From positions 1 through 25,690 of the forward strand of contig DGDL01000053.1 in NCBI GenBank assembly GCA_002385415.1: a stretch of DNA of 25,690 bases, in the 5' to 3' direction. The notes beneath the pieces were generated by a model that was given only the letters and a program-made list of their open reading frames with translations, was not told the DNA's origin and did no database searches. Below, piece by piece: positions 6,410 through 15,558 of the stretch. Position numbers and translations under genes: made by a program. Source of the stretch: Clostridiales bacterium UBA3953 (GTDB lineage Bacteria > Bacillota > Clostridia > Oscillospirales > CAG-272). The number at the start of each line of letters is the position of its first letter. Positions within the stretch are counted from its first letter, which is position 1.

Positions 6410-7087
6410 TTACACCCTTCCTATTTCGGTGACAGTTTTCTGTAGAATTTTATCTGCGGCCAAAGCTACCTGGCTGTATGTTTGAAATGCTCTCGAGTCT
6501 TCAATCATTTTCATCATTTCATCGAGAGGCCGGACGTTCGAGCGCTCAAGACACCTCTGCAAAACACGGCCGCTATATCCGCCGGCAACTGTTGTTATCC
6601 TGAACCTGTCGGACAGCCTGCCGTTTATATAGATGTTGCCGGCTTCGGACACCCATATATATCCTCTGCCCACATATATCCTGCCGTTTTCGCCGAGCAC
6701 ATAATTGCCCCTGGCATCTGTCAGATAACCGTCTGCACCCACCTGAAAATGCCCGTCGCGTGTGAGCAGTTGCCCGCCGCCGGCGCCCTCGAGTGTAAAG
6801 CTGCCGTCGCCGTCAAGCGCAAAATCGAACATCGAGTCGGTGAGATAGAGGTCACCACGGCGCTGGTCGGTATATACTCCCGTTGCCTGTACACCGCGGT
6901 TCTCATTGCCTATCGGGGTCACTTCGGCATCTATCCTGCTTGAAAGATAAGCCTCGAACTCGCCCGCCATAAGCTCCGAGCGCTTGAATCCGTTTGTATT
7001 TGCATTTGCGATATTGTTTGCGATTATGTTTATCGACTGGGTGCGGTATCTGATCCCTGTCGCTATAACTCTGATTGTGCCGTCCAT
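6410..7087 (-). CDS. flgF: FlgF/FlgG-family flagellar rod protein (225 aa)
   Basis: This is a rod component linking the MS ring to the hook. The N-terminal signature SINIIANNIANANTNGFKRS spans residues ~18-37. The middle carries the FlgE/F/G beta domain (FALDGDGSFTLEG, then LLTRDGHFQVGADGYLTDA, GNYVLGENGRIYVG). The C-terminal helix is SNVRPLDEMMKMIEDSRAFQ. It is somewhat shorter than typical FlgF or FlgG. It follows sigD by 32 nt with an AGAGGA ribosome site. FlgF and FlgG are hard to separate by eye; the divergent C-terminal segment and first position of the pair suggest FlgF (FlhO-like), with moderate certainty on the symbol. Confidence 0.9.
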   Translation of the reverse strand: MDGTIRVIATGIRYRTQSINIIANNIANANTNGFKRSELMAGEFEAYLSSRIDAEVTPIGNENRGVQATGVYTDQRRGDLYLTDSMFDFALDGDGSFTLEGAGGGQLLTRDGHFQVGADGYLTDARGNYVLGENGRIYVGRGYIWVSEAGNIYINGRLSDRFRITTVAGGYSGRVLQRCLERSNVRPLDEMMKMIEDSRAFQTYSQVALAADKILQKTVTEIGRV

Positions 7088-7119
7088 ATTTATCCTCTTA
7101 TCGATTTTGTGATTTTATA

Positions 7120-7890
7120 TTAAGCCAAATACCGCGATGTTTTGTCTTTCAATTTTTTAAGCGCTTTCGTATGTATCTGCGTTATGCGTGATGGAGTCAC
7201 GTCCATGACGAACGCGATATCTTTAAATTTTAGTCCCTCGTAATAATACAGCGTTATGACGGTCCGCTCATTTTGGTCAAGCTCGTCCACGCTCTGCGCG
7301 ATTATTTTTTTCAGCTCCTCGCCGAGAGTTTTGTCTTCCGGTCTGCCGATGTCGGTTTGCGAGAGAGCGCCCATACCAAGAGTCTCGGCTTTATATACAA
7401 GCTCCTCGAAATTGAGCAGATTCATGTTAAGCTCGCTTCTGCGAATCTCGTTGAGCTCGTCGGTGCTTATCCCCATCGCCCGGGACAGCTCGTCATCGCT
7501 GGGCTGCCTGTGATGCTCGGCGCGGAAACGCGCGATGCATTCGTTCATCTCTCTGACCTGCTTGCGCACGTCGGCAGGGACCCAGTCTCTTTTCCTTATA
7601 TAGTCAAGAATTGAGCCTCTGACCCTTATTGATGCGTATGTGTCAAACTGAATCCCGCGGGTATAATCATATCTGTCTATGCATTTTATAAGCTCAAGTA
7701 TACCATGATTTGTAATGTCCTCTATGTCCTGTTGATACGACGCCGCGAGATTCATCCGCTTTATGTTTACAGATACAATATAAAGATAGGCTTCAAGTAT
7801 CCGGTTGCGAAGATTTATGTCCCGCGTTCTTGCGTATTCCTTCCAAACTCCTTCGTCTATTATAGGTCCGCCGGCTTTGTATGCAGTCAT
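7120..7890 (-). CDS. sigD: SigD/FliA, flagellar sigma-28 factor (256 aa)
   Basis: This is the alternative sigma factor for late flagellar genes. Region 2 is clear: DITNHGILELIKCIDRYD, then FDTYASIRVRGSILDYIR and RDWVPADVRKQ (residues ~58-110). Region 4 is the C-terminal helix-turn-helix ERTVITLYYYEGLKFKDIAF followed by VTPSRITQIHTKALKKLK. Length fits sigma-28 factors. It directly follows flhA (21-nt gap), with no flhF, flhG or chemotaxis genes between, unlike B. subtilis. Its likely antagonist FlgM is encoded downstream. The ribosome site is AGAGGA. The symbol is the Gram-positive name; fliA is equivalent. Confidence 0.96.
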   Translation of the reverse strand: MTAYKAGGPIIDEGVWKEYARTRDINLRNRILEAYLYIVSVNIKRMNLAASYQQDIEDITNHGILELIKCIDRYDYTRGIQFDTYASIRVRGSILDYIRKRDWVPADVRKQVREMNECIARFRAEHHRQPSDDELSRAMGISTDELNEIRRSELNMNLLNFEELVYKAETLGMGALSQTDIGRPEDKTLGEELKKIIAQSVDELDQNERTVITLYYYEGLKFKDIAFVMDVTPSRITQIHTKALKKLKDKTSRYLA

Positions 7891-7911
7891 ATTGGGTTCC
7901 TCTTCCGGGTA

Positions 7912-9957
7912 TCAGCTAATAGTTATATTTCCGACAGCCATAACGGTTATATCGGAGTTCAGTTCGCTGTATGAAAGAACGACGGCGTTGGAAGAAAACT
8001 GCTCTATCAGGCGTTTATAATAGAACCTGACAACCGGCGAGGTCAGCACAATGGCTTCGTCCATGCTGGCTGCCAGCTTTTGTTCTTCCGCGAGCTGGGC
8101 GGAGACAATTTTCTGCAGAACGTCGGGAGCAAGCGAAACATAGGAGGTGTTACCCGCCTTCTTTATGTTGGACATTATAAGGTTTTCTATATCGGGGCTG
8201 AGTGTGATGACATTTATCTTACCTTCTCTGGCATATTTCCTCGATATTGTTCGCTTCAGAGCCTGCCTGACATACTCGGTCAAAAGGTCGGTATCCTTTA
8301 CCGAAGTTCCGTATTCCGAAAGGGTTTCGAGTATCGTGGTAAGATCCCTTATCGGAATTTGCTCTACCAGAAGGTTGCAGAGCACCTTTTGCAGGTCGGA
8401 CATTGAAATTATCTCGGGAACAGTGTCCTCGACAAGCTCTTTGTTGTACTGTTTATAGTTTTCCAGCAGTGCCGTCAGTTCTTTTCGACCGAAGAGTTCA
8501 TGCATGTGCGACTTTATCACTTCCGACAGGTGGGTAACTATAACCGATAGCGGGTCGATTACCGAGTAACCGGAGAGCAGAGCCTTTTCTCTGTCCTCTT
8601 CGGTTATCCATTTCGCGGGTATTTTGAACACCGGCTCGACGGTTTCGATTCCCTCGATTGTGTCCTCCTCGCCCGTCTGGTTCATTGCGAGATACCTGTC
8701 GGCCAGCACCTCGCCGCCTGCAATAAACTCTCCTTTTATTTTTATTGCATACTCGCTGACTCCAAGCTCGGGGTTGTCACGCAGTCTTACGGTAGGGATT
8801 ACCATGCCGAATTCCTCCGCATACTGCCGCCGGAGCATCGAAACGCGATTGAGGAAGTTGCCTCCCTTGCTTTCGTCAAGCAATGAGACAAGGCTGTAGC
8901 CGAACTCGACCTCAATGGGCTCGATATTGAGCAGCGAGTAGATGTTTTCCGGGTCTTTGTAAAACTCTGTTTCGCTCGGGGGCAGCTCGGGCTCGACAGC
9001 TTCCTCCACGGGAACCTGTTCCCTTTGTCTTTTAAGCACATATCCGCATGCGATAAGCCCGCCGCCAAGCAGCAGAAGTGTGACTACCGGGAAGCCCGGC
9101 ACAAGCGTCAGCGCGAGAAGCGCTCCGCCCGAAATTGAAATTACGATAGGATATGATAAAAACTGAGTTTTCAGGTCGGTTCCAAGGTTGTTTACCGATG
9201 CGGCTCGGGTAACTATCATACCTGTTGCGGTCGAAACCATCAGCGACGAGATCTGTGAAACAAGGCCGTCGCCGACGATCGCGGTTATATATATGTCCAG
9301 CACCTGGCTAAATGTGTGTCCGCCCTGCACCAAAACGATTATAATTCCGCCGATGCAGTTGACAAACACTATTATAATCGCAAGTATCGCGTCACCCTTG
9401 ACAAACTTTGTGGCACCGTCCATGGCACCGTAAAAGTCTGCTTCGCGCTGGATTTTCTGTCTTCGCTCTTTCGCTGTTTCTTCACTGATAAGTCCGGAGT
9501 TAAGGTCGGCGTCTATTGCCATCTGTTTGCCCGGCATGGCGTCGAGCGTGAAGCGTGCCGCAACTTCCGAAACTCTTTCCGCACCCTTTGTGATAACGAC
9601 GAACTGAGCAATAACGATTATAATAAATATGACAAAACCGACTATCGGGTTGCCGCCGATAACATAATTGCCGAACGCTTTTATAATTTTACCGGCGTCG
9701 CCGCCGTTGGCTAATATCAAACGTGTTGACGCGACGTTCAGGCCGATACGCATAAGCGTTGTGATCAGCAGTACCGACGGGAATACGGAGAATTCGAGCG
9801 GCTCTTTTATGTACATCGTGAGCAGCAGTATTCCGAGTGAAACCGCAATGTTTAAAATAAGCATTGCGTCCAGCAGCACGGTGTTTAAAGGTATAATTAT
9901 CAAAAAGATAATCAGCACTATAAAAATTGTAACTACATTGTCCAGTATCTTCTTCAT
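7912..9957 (-). CDS. flhA: FlhA, flagellar export gate protein (681 aa)
   Basis: FlhA is the large membrane component of the type III flagellar export gate. Its N-terminal half has about eight membrane helices and forms a nonamer, and the C-terminal cytosolic half docks chaperones and substrates. The FHIPEP-family segments are present: LMRIGLNVASTRLILANG (~66-83), and ERVSEVAARFTLDAMPGKQM with DADLNSGLI in the cytoplasmic loop (~127-157). The C-terminal domain begins around residue 340. Length is normal. It lies 47 nt after flhB with a weak AAAAGG ribosome site close to the ATG. The protein ends 21 nt before sigD. Confidence 0.97.
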   Translation of the reverse strand: MKKILDNVVTIFIVLIIFLIIIPLNTVLLDAMLILNIAVSLGILLLTMYIKEPLEFSVFPSVLLITTLMRIGLNVASTRLILANGGDAGKIIKAFGNYVIGGNPIVGFVIFIIIVIAQFVVITKGAERVSEVAARFTLDAMPGKQMAIDADLNSGLISEETAKERRQKIQREADFYGAMDGATKFVKGDAILAIIIVFVNCIGGIIIVLVQGGHTFSQVLDIYITAIVGDGLVSQISSLMVSTATGMIVTRAASVNNLGTDLKTQFLSYPIVISISGGALLALTLVPGFPVVTLLLLGGGLIACGYVLKRQREQVPVEEAVEPELPPSETEFYKDPENIYSLLNIEPIEVEFGYSLVSLLDESKGGNFLNRVSMLRRQYAEEFGMVIPTVRLRDNPELGVSEYAIKIKGEFIAGGEVLADRYLAMNQTGEEDTIEGIETVEPVFKIPAKWITEEDREKALLSGYSVIDPLSVIVTHLSEVIKSHMHELFGRKELTALLENYKQYNKELVEDTVPEIISMSDLQKVLCNLLVEQIPIRDLTTILETLSEYGTSVKDTDLLTEYVRQALKRTISRKYAREGKINVITLSPDIENLIMSNIKKAGNTSYVSLAPDVLQKIVSAQLAEEQKLAASMDEAIVLTSPVVRFYYKRLIEQFSSNAVVLSYSELNSDITVMAVGNITIS

Positions 9958-10004
9958 GCCTTTTTCTTTCCGTATGTTTTTATACCAAATTTAAGCAAAC
10001 ACCG

Positions 10005-11078
10005 TCAGCCGGTCCTGCTGTTTTTGCTTTTTCTCAGCCTGTAAATGTAAGCCAGTATATCGGCTACCGGCTTGTAAAACTCCTCCGGTATCGGCATCCC
10101 TATCTCTGCCCCTTCGTACAGACCTCTTGCAAGCGGTTTGTTTTCGGTAATGTGTATGTCGTGCTTTTTAGCTACTTCTATAATTTTGAGCGCTGTGTAG
10201 TCCTGTCCTTTTGCAACCACGATGGGGGCGTCGTCCTCACCTGGCGTGTATTTCAGCGCGACCGCATAATGCGTCGGGTTTCTGATTACCACGTCTGCGT
10301 CGGGAACTCTTCTCATCATCCGCATGGCAGCCATTTTGCGCTGCACATCTCTGATTCTGGCTTTGATTTGCGGGTCGCCTTCGGTCTGCTTCAGCTCCTC
10401 TTTGAGCTCCTGCTTCGTCATGCGGATCTCCCGCTCATATTCCCACCACTGATAAAGATAGTCCGCAATCGCAAAAAGGGCTATGTATATTGCGATGCCC
10501 ATTGCTATGTCATAGACGCTGCGCGCCAAGAAACCGATAACATCGGTCAGCGCCATGGTCGGCGTTTTTGCAACATCGGTTAAAAGCTCCTTCAAATTGC
10601 TGTAAACCACCGACCCGATAATCGTAACTTTTATCAGCGCTTTGAGAAGCTCAACAGCCGATCTGAGCGAAAACAGCCGCTTAAACCCGTTTGCGGGGTT
10701 AAGCCTTGCAAGCTGCGGTTTCAGTTTTGCCATGCTGAACAGAAACCGCGTCTGCACGCCCGTCAAAATCACCGCACATGCGGCGGCAAGCAGCCCGACC
10801 GGCGCAACAAGCAAAAGAAAACTTATAAACAGGTCTTTTATAATATTTCCGGCTGATGTGACCGAAAGACTGTCTGCCCCCCTTAGCATGAGCAGTCTCG
10901 ATGTCATCATGTTTTTCGAGTAGCTTAATATAAGAGGCGCCGCCAGCCGGAGGGCAAACACCATTAAAGCAAAGCCGAACGCGTTTACAACGTCTCGGCT
11001 GTGAAATATGTTACCTTTTTTTCGTTCGTCCCGTCGCTTTTTTTCTGTAGCTCTCTCGGTCTTAGAGCTGTCCGCCAT
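10005..11078 (-). CDS. flhB: FlhB, export switch protein (357 aa)
   Basis: FlhB switches the export apparatus from rod/hook to filament substrates. It has four membrane segments in residues ~30-210, then a charged linker, then the autocleavage motif NPTH at 267-270 (context VIRNPTHYAVALKY). In the family, cleavage between N and P permits the specificity change, so this copy should be active. The N-terminal segment MADSSKTERATEKKRRDERK is the usual charged start. It follows fliR by 16 nt with GGGAG as ribosome site. FliK, its ruler partner, is encoded upstream. Confidence 0.97.
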   Translation of the reverse strand: MADSSKTERATEKKRRDERKKGNIFHSRDVVNAFGFALMVFALRLAAPLILSYSKNMMTSRLLMLRGADSLSVTSAGNIIKDLFISFLLLVAPVGLLAAACAVILTGVQTRFLFSMAKLKPQLARLNPANGFKRLFSLRSAVELLKALIKVTIIGSVVYSNLKELLTDVAKTPTMALTDVIGFLARSVYDIAMGIAIYIALFAIADYLYQWWEYEREIRMTKQELKEELKQTEGDPQIKARIRDVQRKMAAMRMMRRVPDADVVIRNPTHYAVALKYTPGEDDAPIVVAKGQDYTALKIIEVAKKHDIHITENKPLARGLYEGAEIGMPIPEEFYKPVADILAYIYRLRKSKNSRTG

Positions 11079-11094
11079 ATTGTCTGCTCCCTGT

Positions 11095-11871
11095 TTACGG
11101 CGTCAGCATGTATTCGATGCCTCGGCTTATAGATTCAAACATATTGGTGATTGAGCTGTCCAGCACCCTTGATATAACCGGCAGCGTTGCAAGCAGTATA
11201 ACAAATCCCACCGCCAGCTTAAGCTGCAATCCCAAGGCGAAAATATGCATTTGCGGAACACTCCTCATTAAAAATCCCAGCCCCGCCTCGGTTAAAAGAA
11301 TTGCCGCTATAACGGGTATTGCCAGCTTGAGCGACAGCAGCAGCATGTCCCCAAAAATCAGCGCTATATATTTCCCCATGCCGAAATCTATCAGCCCGAC
11401 TCCGACCGGGAACAGCTTGCACGACTCGCAAATAAGCCTTATTAGTGTCAGGTGCCCGTTTGAAGCAAAGAATATGAGCGTCAGCATGATATTGTAGAGC
11501 GTACCCGTCAGCGCCATCGATATGTTGCTTGATGGGTCGTATAATTTACCCATGCCTATACCTATCTGAATATCGGATATCTCACCTGCGACAATCACGC
11601 TGGAGGTGACAAGCTGCATTATAAATCCAATCGCAAAGCCGACAAACAATTCCTTTAAGGCGACGATTATAAATACAAATGCTTTGTCTATGCCGAGGTC
11701 GGTTTTATCGATAAGCGGGAAAACGCAAAGCGTCAAGGCTATCGAAAGCCCGACCTTGGCTATAGCCGGCACGTTTCTGCGCCCGAGCAAGGGATTTAGG
11801 AGCACCGCCCCCGATATTCTCGCAAAAACCAGAAGCAACAGGATAAAATCATTGTGGATGCTGTCAAACAT
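11095..11871 (-). CDS. fliR: FliR, export gate membrane protein (258 aa)
   Basis: FliR is an integral membrane part of the FliP5-Q4-R1 export gate. The sequence is strongly hydrophobic with about six membrane segments, begins with FILLLLVFARISGAVLLNPL, contains KELFVGFAIGFIMQLV (~92-107), and ends with a LLATLPVISRVLD helix. Length is typical. It lies between fliQ and flhB in the conserved order. The 69-nt gap after fliQ is wider than its neighbours and holds a short inverted repeat (GCAGG/CCTGC) but no gene. The ribosome site is AGGA. Confidence 0.96.
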   Translation of the reverse strand: MFDSIHNDFILLLLVFARISGAVLLNPLLGRRNVPAIAKVGLSIALTLCVFPLIDKTDLGIDKAFVFIIVALKELFVGFAIGFIMQLVTSSVIVAGEISDIQIGIGMGKLYDPSSNISMALTGTLYNIMLTLIFFASNGHLTLIRLICESCKLFPVGVGLIDFGMGKYIALIFGDMLLLSLKLAIPVIAAILLTEAGLGFLMRSVPQMHIFALGLQLKLAVGFVILLATLPVISRVLDSSITNMFESISRGIEYMLTP

Positions 11872-11940
11872 GATTTATCCTGCTCGCCGGTAAATGCAGG
11901 CCAGCGCCTCCACCTGCGGTAACTTTATATGTAAGCCCTG

Positions 11941-12207
11941 TCATCTCAACCTGCTCATCGTGTCAAATACTCTCTGTATATAGTCCATCATCATAGTCAT
12001 TCCCCATGAGGATAAAAGGACTATAATCAGCCCGACCGCCACAATTTTCAGGATAAACGATAAGCTTTGCTCATGGATTTGCGTTGCAGCCTGAATAATG
12101 GAGATTGCAATTCCAACCACAGCGGTCACTGTCAGAATAGGCGCCGCCAAAACTGCCGCCGTCAAAACGGCGTCCCTGACGATACTCAGTATCTCACCTT
12201 GTGACAT
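11941..12207 (-). CDS. fliQ: FliQ, export gate membrane protein (88 aa)
   Basis: FliQ is a small two-helix membrane protein of the export gate. Two hydrophobic segments are visible, at residues ~14-37 (LTAAVLAAPILTVTAVVGIAI) and ~48-67 (LKIVAVGLIIVLLSSWGMTM). The connecting segment IIQAATQIHEQSLSF is characteristic of FliQ. Its length of 88 residues matches the family. A GAGAGG ribosome site precedes it, 26 nt after fliP. Confidence 0.96.
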   Translation of the reverse strand: MSQGEILSIVRDAVLTAAVLAAPILTVTAVVGIAISIIQAATQIHEQSLSFILKIVAVGLIIVLLSSWGMTMMMDYIQRVFDTMSRLR

Positions 12208-12233
12208 TTTTACCTCTCAATGTTTGCCTCATA

Positions 12234-12998
12234 TCAATTGAACCCGGTAATCAGCGTCTGGAAGGTGAGTTGCCACCCGTTGACAAGGACAAACAGCATC
12301 AGCTTGAAGGGCATGCTTATGAGTGTCGGCGGCAGCATTACCATACCCATGGATGTCAGCGTGCTGGCGACCACGATGTCTATTACCAAAAACGGAAGGT
12401 ATAATAGGAAACCCATCAGAAACGCACGGGTAAGTTCGCTTGTTATAAACGCCGGTATTATAACAGTTGTCGGTATATCCTGATAGTTTTCGGGCCGCTC
12501 CGACTCGCTTACATCAAGGAAAAAGTTCAGGTTTTCGGCTTTAGTGTTGCGCAGCATAAACTCGCGCAGCGGCTGCATGGCGCGGTCAAACATTTCCTCT
12601 TGGCTGATTTCGTCGTTTTTATAGGGTATGTAAGCCTCGTCCCTGATTTGCCCTATAGCCGGGGACATTATAAACAGCGTCAGAAACAATGCGGTTCCGA
12701 TAAGCACTTGGTTTGGCGGGGTTTGCTGAAGCCCCAGCGCATTGCGGAGTATGGACAGCACAATTATGATACGCGTAAAACACGTTGTCATAATCAGGAT
12801 CGAGGGGATCAAAACTATAACCGTCATCAGATAGATGATGTCGAGCGTATCGTTGCTGCCCAGCGCCTCGGCAAGCTCCGCAATCCCTGCCGCCTCCGCG
12901 TCCAGTGCATCTTCAGCCGCGGCCGACGGCAGTGACAGCGCAAACATCAGCAACACAAGTAAAACCGCCAAAATGAAAGGCCTTGCATATTTTTTCAT
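12234..12998 (-). CDS. fliP: FliP, export gate membrane protein (254 aa)
   Basis: FliP forms the five-subunit core of the export gate channel. It begins with a cleavable-type signal sequence (FILAVLLVLLMFALSLPSAA, to about residue 28), as many FliP proteins do. The conserved core is TCFTRIIIVLSILRNALGLQ, then QTPPNQVLIGTALFLTLFIM (residues ~72-112). The second hallmark is RAFLMGFLLYLPFLVIDIVV near ~190-210. Its ATG overlaps the fliO stop by 4 nt (ATGA), indicating translational coupling. Confidence 0.97.
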   Translation of the reverse strand: MKKYARPFILAVLLVLLMFALSLPSAAAEDALDAEAAGIAELAEALGSNDTLDIIYLMTVIVLIPSILIMTTCFTRIIIVLSILRNALGLQQTPPNQVLIGTALFLTLFIMSPAIGQIRDEAYIPYKNDEISQEEMFDRAMQPLREFMLRNTKAENLNFFLDVSESERPENYQDIPTTVIIPAFITSELTRAFLMGFLLYLPFLVIDIVVASTLTSMGMVMLPPTLISMPFKLMLFVLVNGWQLTFQTLITGFN

Positions 12999-13357
12999 TT
13001 ACCGGTGCCGTCCCTGTCTCTTTTTCCTGTTAACTTCTCACAAAGCAGCGCAGCAAACTGCGAAGTAGAGTCGCCCACGGAGCCGGCCTTTTCATACTTT
13101 TCGAGCAATTCTTCCGGAAGGCTTTCGAGCAGATGTACCCCGTTGTTTGAAGCCGAAACAAGATACGGTCTGCCGTCCACGCTGATAATAAGCAAATATG
13201 TATCTTTTCCGAGTGCAACCCTTTCGATGACGCGTATAATTTTTCCGGACATTATTGCCTTTTGCTTTTCCGCTATCCATTTCGTCGTATAATACGCCGC
13301 AACGATCATCAAAATCACGACTACAAGCGGAAAAATCATCGATAGAATTTCTTTCAT
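12995..13357 (-). CDS. fliO: FliO, export apparatus assembly protein (120 aa)
   Basis: FliO is a small membrane protein that helps FliP assemble. One membrane segment lies near the N-terminus (IFPLVVVILMIVAAYYTTKW), followed by a small cytosolic beta domain: IRVIERVALGKDTYLLIISV, then GRPYLVSASNNGVHLLESL. I place the start at ATG 13357, 8 nt after AAGG (13366-13369). A GTG at 13366 would add three residues but overlaps the ribosome site. It lies 21 nt after fliY, and no cheY is present at this point, unlike in B. subtilis. Length matches short FliO/FliZ proteins. Confidence 0.93.
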   Translation of the reverse strand: MKEILSMIFPLVVVILMIVAAYYTTKWIAEKQKAIMSGKIIRVIERVALGKDTYLLIISVDGRPYLVSASNNGVHLLESLPEELLEKYEKAGSVGDSTSQFAALLCEKLTGKRDRDGTGK

Positions 13358-13378
13358 GCGCGCCACCTTAAGATGCGA

Positions 13379-14500
13379 TTATTTTTTCCTGTTGTGAACA
13401 ACCTCTGTAATTCTCACACCAAAGTTGTCATCGATCACCACAACATCGCCCCGAGCGAAGAGCTGACCGTTTACAAGGATGTCCACCGGGTCGTCTGCGT
13501 GCTTGTTGAGTTCTATAATAGAGCCTTTGGTCAGACCCATTACTTCCTTGATTGTCCTTTTCGCGGAACCGATCTCAACCGATATATTCAGCCCTATATC
13601 CATGAGCAAATCGAGGTTCTTGCTCTCGTGTAACGGGGTTTCCGGCTCGCTGTTGTCGTCGTCGTCAAACCTCTGCAGCTGCAAATTTCTGACACTAACA
13701 TTTTTTCGCGGAGAAGTCTCGTCAACCGGCTTTTTCGCTTTATCGGGCTGATCTTGCTTGCTTTTCTGTTCAGTCTTTTCAACAATATCTTCTTCGCTCA
13801 TATCAAACTCCGGTATTGGCCTGTGCCCGGTTACAACCGCGTCGTAATCTACGTTTATATCCACTTCCGGGATGTCTTCCGATTGACTGATGTCCGTGTC
13901 GATGTTGCCCATAACGTTGCTTACGACTTCTTTTACAAAGTCAACCGGAAAGACTGTTATAAACTCGTTGTCGACAAGGTCCTGAACAAAGAATTTAAAG
14001 CTTACCGCAACAATGCTGTCACTTTCGTCGTATGAAAAGAACTCGTTGAGGAACATGTCCGGCTCAACGATTGATGGGGGCGATATATTTATCGCCTTTT
14101 GCAGAAATGTAGCGAGCGCAGTGCTTGCAGAGCCCATCATCTGATTCATGATTTCTCCGAGTGCGCTGGCATGCATCTCGTCAAGCTCATCGTCCGAGCC
14201 ATCGGATGAAAACTGCTCTCCGAGCAGGCTGGCTACCATTGCCTTGGCGTCGCTGACGTTCAATATCATAAAGTTTGCGCCATTCAAGCCTTCGACGTAG
14301 TTTATTTTAACGCCAATAACCGGCTCAAGGCTTTTATACTCAAAGTCTTTTTTGCTTATCGCCTGGACAACCGGCGTTGTGATAACAACCTGCCTGTTCA
14401 GTATTACAGAAATAGCCGTCGCCGCCGCTCCCATGCTGATATTCAGCACTTCGCCTATTATATCTATTTCGCTGTTGGTTAAGAGAGGCGTATCATTCAT
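13379..14500 (-). CDS. fliY: FliY, C-ring switch protein with CheC-like phosphatase motifs (373 aa)
   Basis: FliY is the Gram-positive counterpart of FliN, part of the motor switch and a CheY-P phosphatase. Residues ~1-200 are CheC-like, with both active-site motifs of the form (D/S)-x3-E-x2-N: D13-E17-N20 and S112-E116-N119. A charged linker (~215-295) leads to a C-terminal SpoA/FliN domain (LLMDIGLNISVEIGSAKRTI, then GDVVVIDDNFGVRITEVV). Unlike B. subtilis FliY, the N-terminus lacks a FliM-like CheY-binding peptide. Its start overlaps the fliM stop by 8 nt, so the two switch proteins are coupled. No cheY occurs in the window. Confidence 0.95.
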   Translation of the reverse strand: MNDTPLLTNSEIDIIGEVLNISMGAAATAISVILNRQVVITTPVVQAISKKDFEYKSLEPVIGVKINYVEGLNGANFMILNVSDAKAMVASLLGEQFSSDGSDDELDEMHASALGEIMNQMMGSASTALATFLQKAINISPPSIVEPDMFLNEFFSYDESDSIVAVSFKFFVQDLVDNEFITVFPVDFVKEVVSNVMGNIDTDISQSEDIPEVDINVDYDAVVTGHRPIPEFDMSEEDIVEKTEQKSKQDQPDKAKKPVDETSPRKNVSVRNLQLQRFDDDDNSEPETPLHESKNLDLLMDIGLNISVEIGSAKRTIKEVMGLTKGSIIELNKHADDPVDILVNGQLFARGDVVVIDDNFGVRITEVVHNRKK

Positions 14501-15479
14501 TGGATTTTGACCTTCCGTTATAGTACTTGTTTATTTTAATCGCCTTGCTGTATTTTTTTATTCCCGGCTCGCCCCAAAACCACCTGTTCCCGTTTACAGT
14601 AATAAGTATAGGGTCGCCGTTCTTCTGGTCAAGCCGGATAACGTCTCCCACCTGCAAGTCTCTCAGCTCCTGCAGCGAAAGTGTGGCTGTTCCGAGGAGG
14701 CCGCGGACCTCAACCAACGTGTCCTGCAGCTTGGCAAGATGCAGCAGGCGTTCCTCCTCGCTTGCGCTCGTGCCGTCACTTGACCCGCTGTCCTTATCGG
14801 TCATGCTTGCGGCTGCCTGTACAAATGTATACGGAATACACGCCGTAAACGTGCCGGTTATTTCATCTACCGTTACATTATATACAACAACCTCGACGAC
14901 CTCTTCCATTCGTATGGCTTTTATGAACCGGCTGTTGGTATCAATCTGGCGTAACGTTACCCTGCAGTCCGGAATATTCTGAAGCGCCTCCTGAATGTAC
15001 ATACACACGCGTTTGAAAATTCGCTCCATCAGGGTGACTTCGATTTCCGTATACTCTCTGTCCGGTATGATGTTTTTCTCGCCGGTGCCGCCCAACATTC
15101 GCTCGATTATTGCAAACAGGATATTGTTTGACATATCGAGCGTTATCGTTGCGTCCATGGGATGGATGTCCACAATCGCCGTCATCAATGTGTCGGGCAC
15201 CGAGTTGTTGTATTCGCTGTACGGGTGCTCGTCAATCGACGCCACCGATAATTCGCAGTAGGTTCTAAGCAGACTGGATAAATATGCCGCCACATGTCTT
15301 GACAGCACATCGGTAATGCCGGACAGCATCTTGTTTTGCTCTCTCGACATCTTTTTAGGGCTGCGAAAGTCATAGTTTTTTGCATCACCCTGAGACACAC
15401 TTTTCTTTGGTTCCGAGCTGCCTTTGGTAAGCTCATAAAGCAATTCGTCGATTTGAGTTTGTGTCAGAATTTCAGCCAT
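14493..15479 (-). CDS. fliM: FliM, motor switch protein (328 aa)
   Basis: FliM is the middle C-ring protein and receives phospho-CheY. The N-terminal CheY-binding peptide is present (ILTQTQIDELL, residues 4-14, compare the family LSQNEIDALL). A middle CheC-like domain follows (~45-225), containing HPMDATITLDMSNNILFAII and MLGGTG. The C-terminal SpoA domain is at ~250-325 (LLGTATLSLQELRDLQVGDV). The retained CheY peptide predicts chemotactic control although no che genes are in this window. It starts a sub-block 138 nt after flgE, across a strong hairpin, where relatives often carry flbD, motAB and fliL. Confidence 0.97.
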   Translation of the reverse strand: MAEILTQTQIDELLYELTKGSSEPKKSVSQGDAKNYDFRSPKKMSREQNKMLSGITDVLSRHVAAYLSSLLRTYCELSVASIDEHPYSEYNNSVPDTLMTAIVDIHPMDATITLDMSNNILFAIIERMLGGTGEKNIIPDREYTEIEVTLMERIFKRVCMYIQEALQNIPDCRVTLRQIDTNSRFIKAIRMEEVVEVVVYNVTVDEITGTFTACIPYTFVQAAASMTDKDSGSSDGTSASEEERLLHLAKLQDTLVEVRGLLGTATLSLQELRDLQVGDVIRLDQKNGDPILITVNGNRWFWGEPGIKKYSKAIKINKYYNGRSKSNE

Positions 15480-15558
15480 CCGTCATTGTCCTTTACCGAT
15501 TGATTTTATCCGGTCGATTGGATATTGCATTCATAATGTTGCTTTCGTGATTAGATTT

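Noticed and set aside
6017..7087. A single frameshifted FlgG split into two genes
   Set aside because: Each product has its own complete N-terminal rod signature and C-terminal helix and its own ribosome site, so they are two genes.
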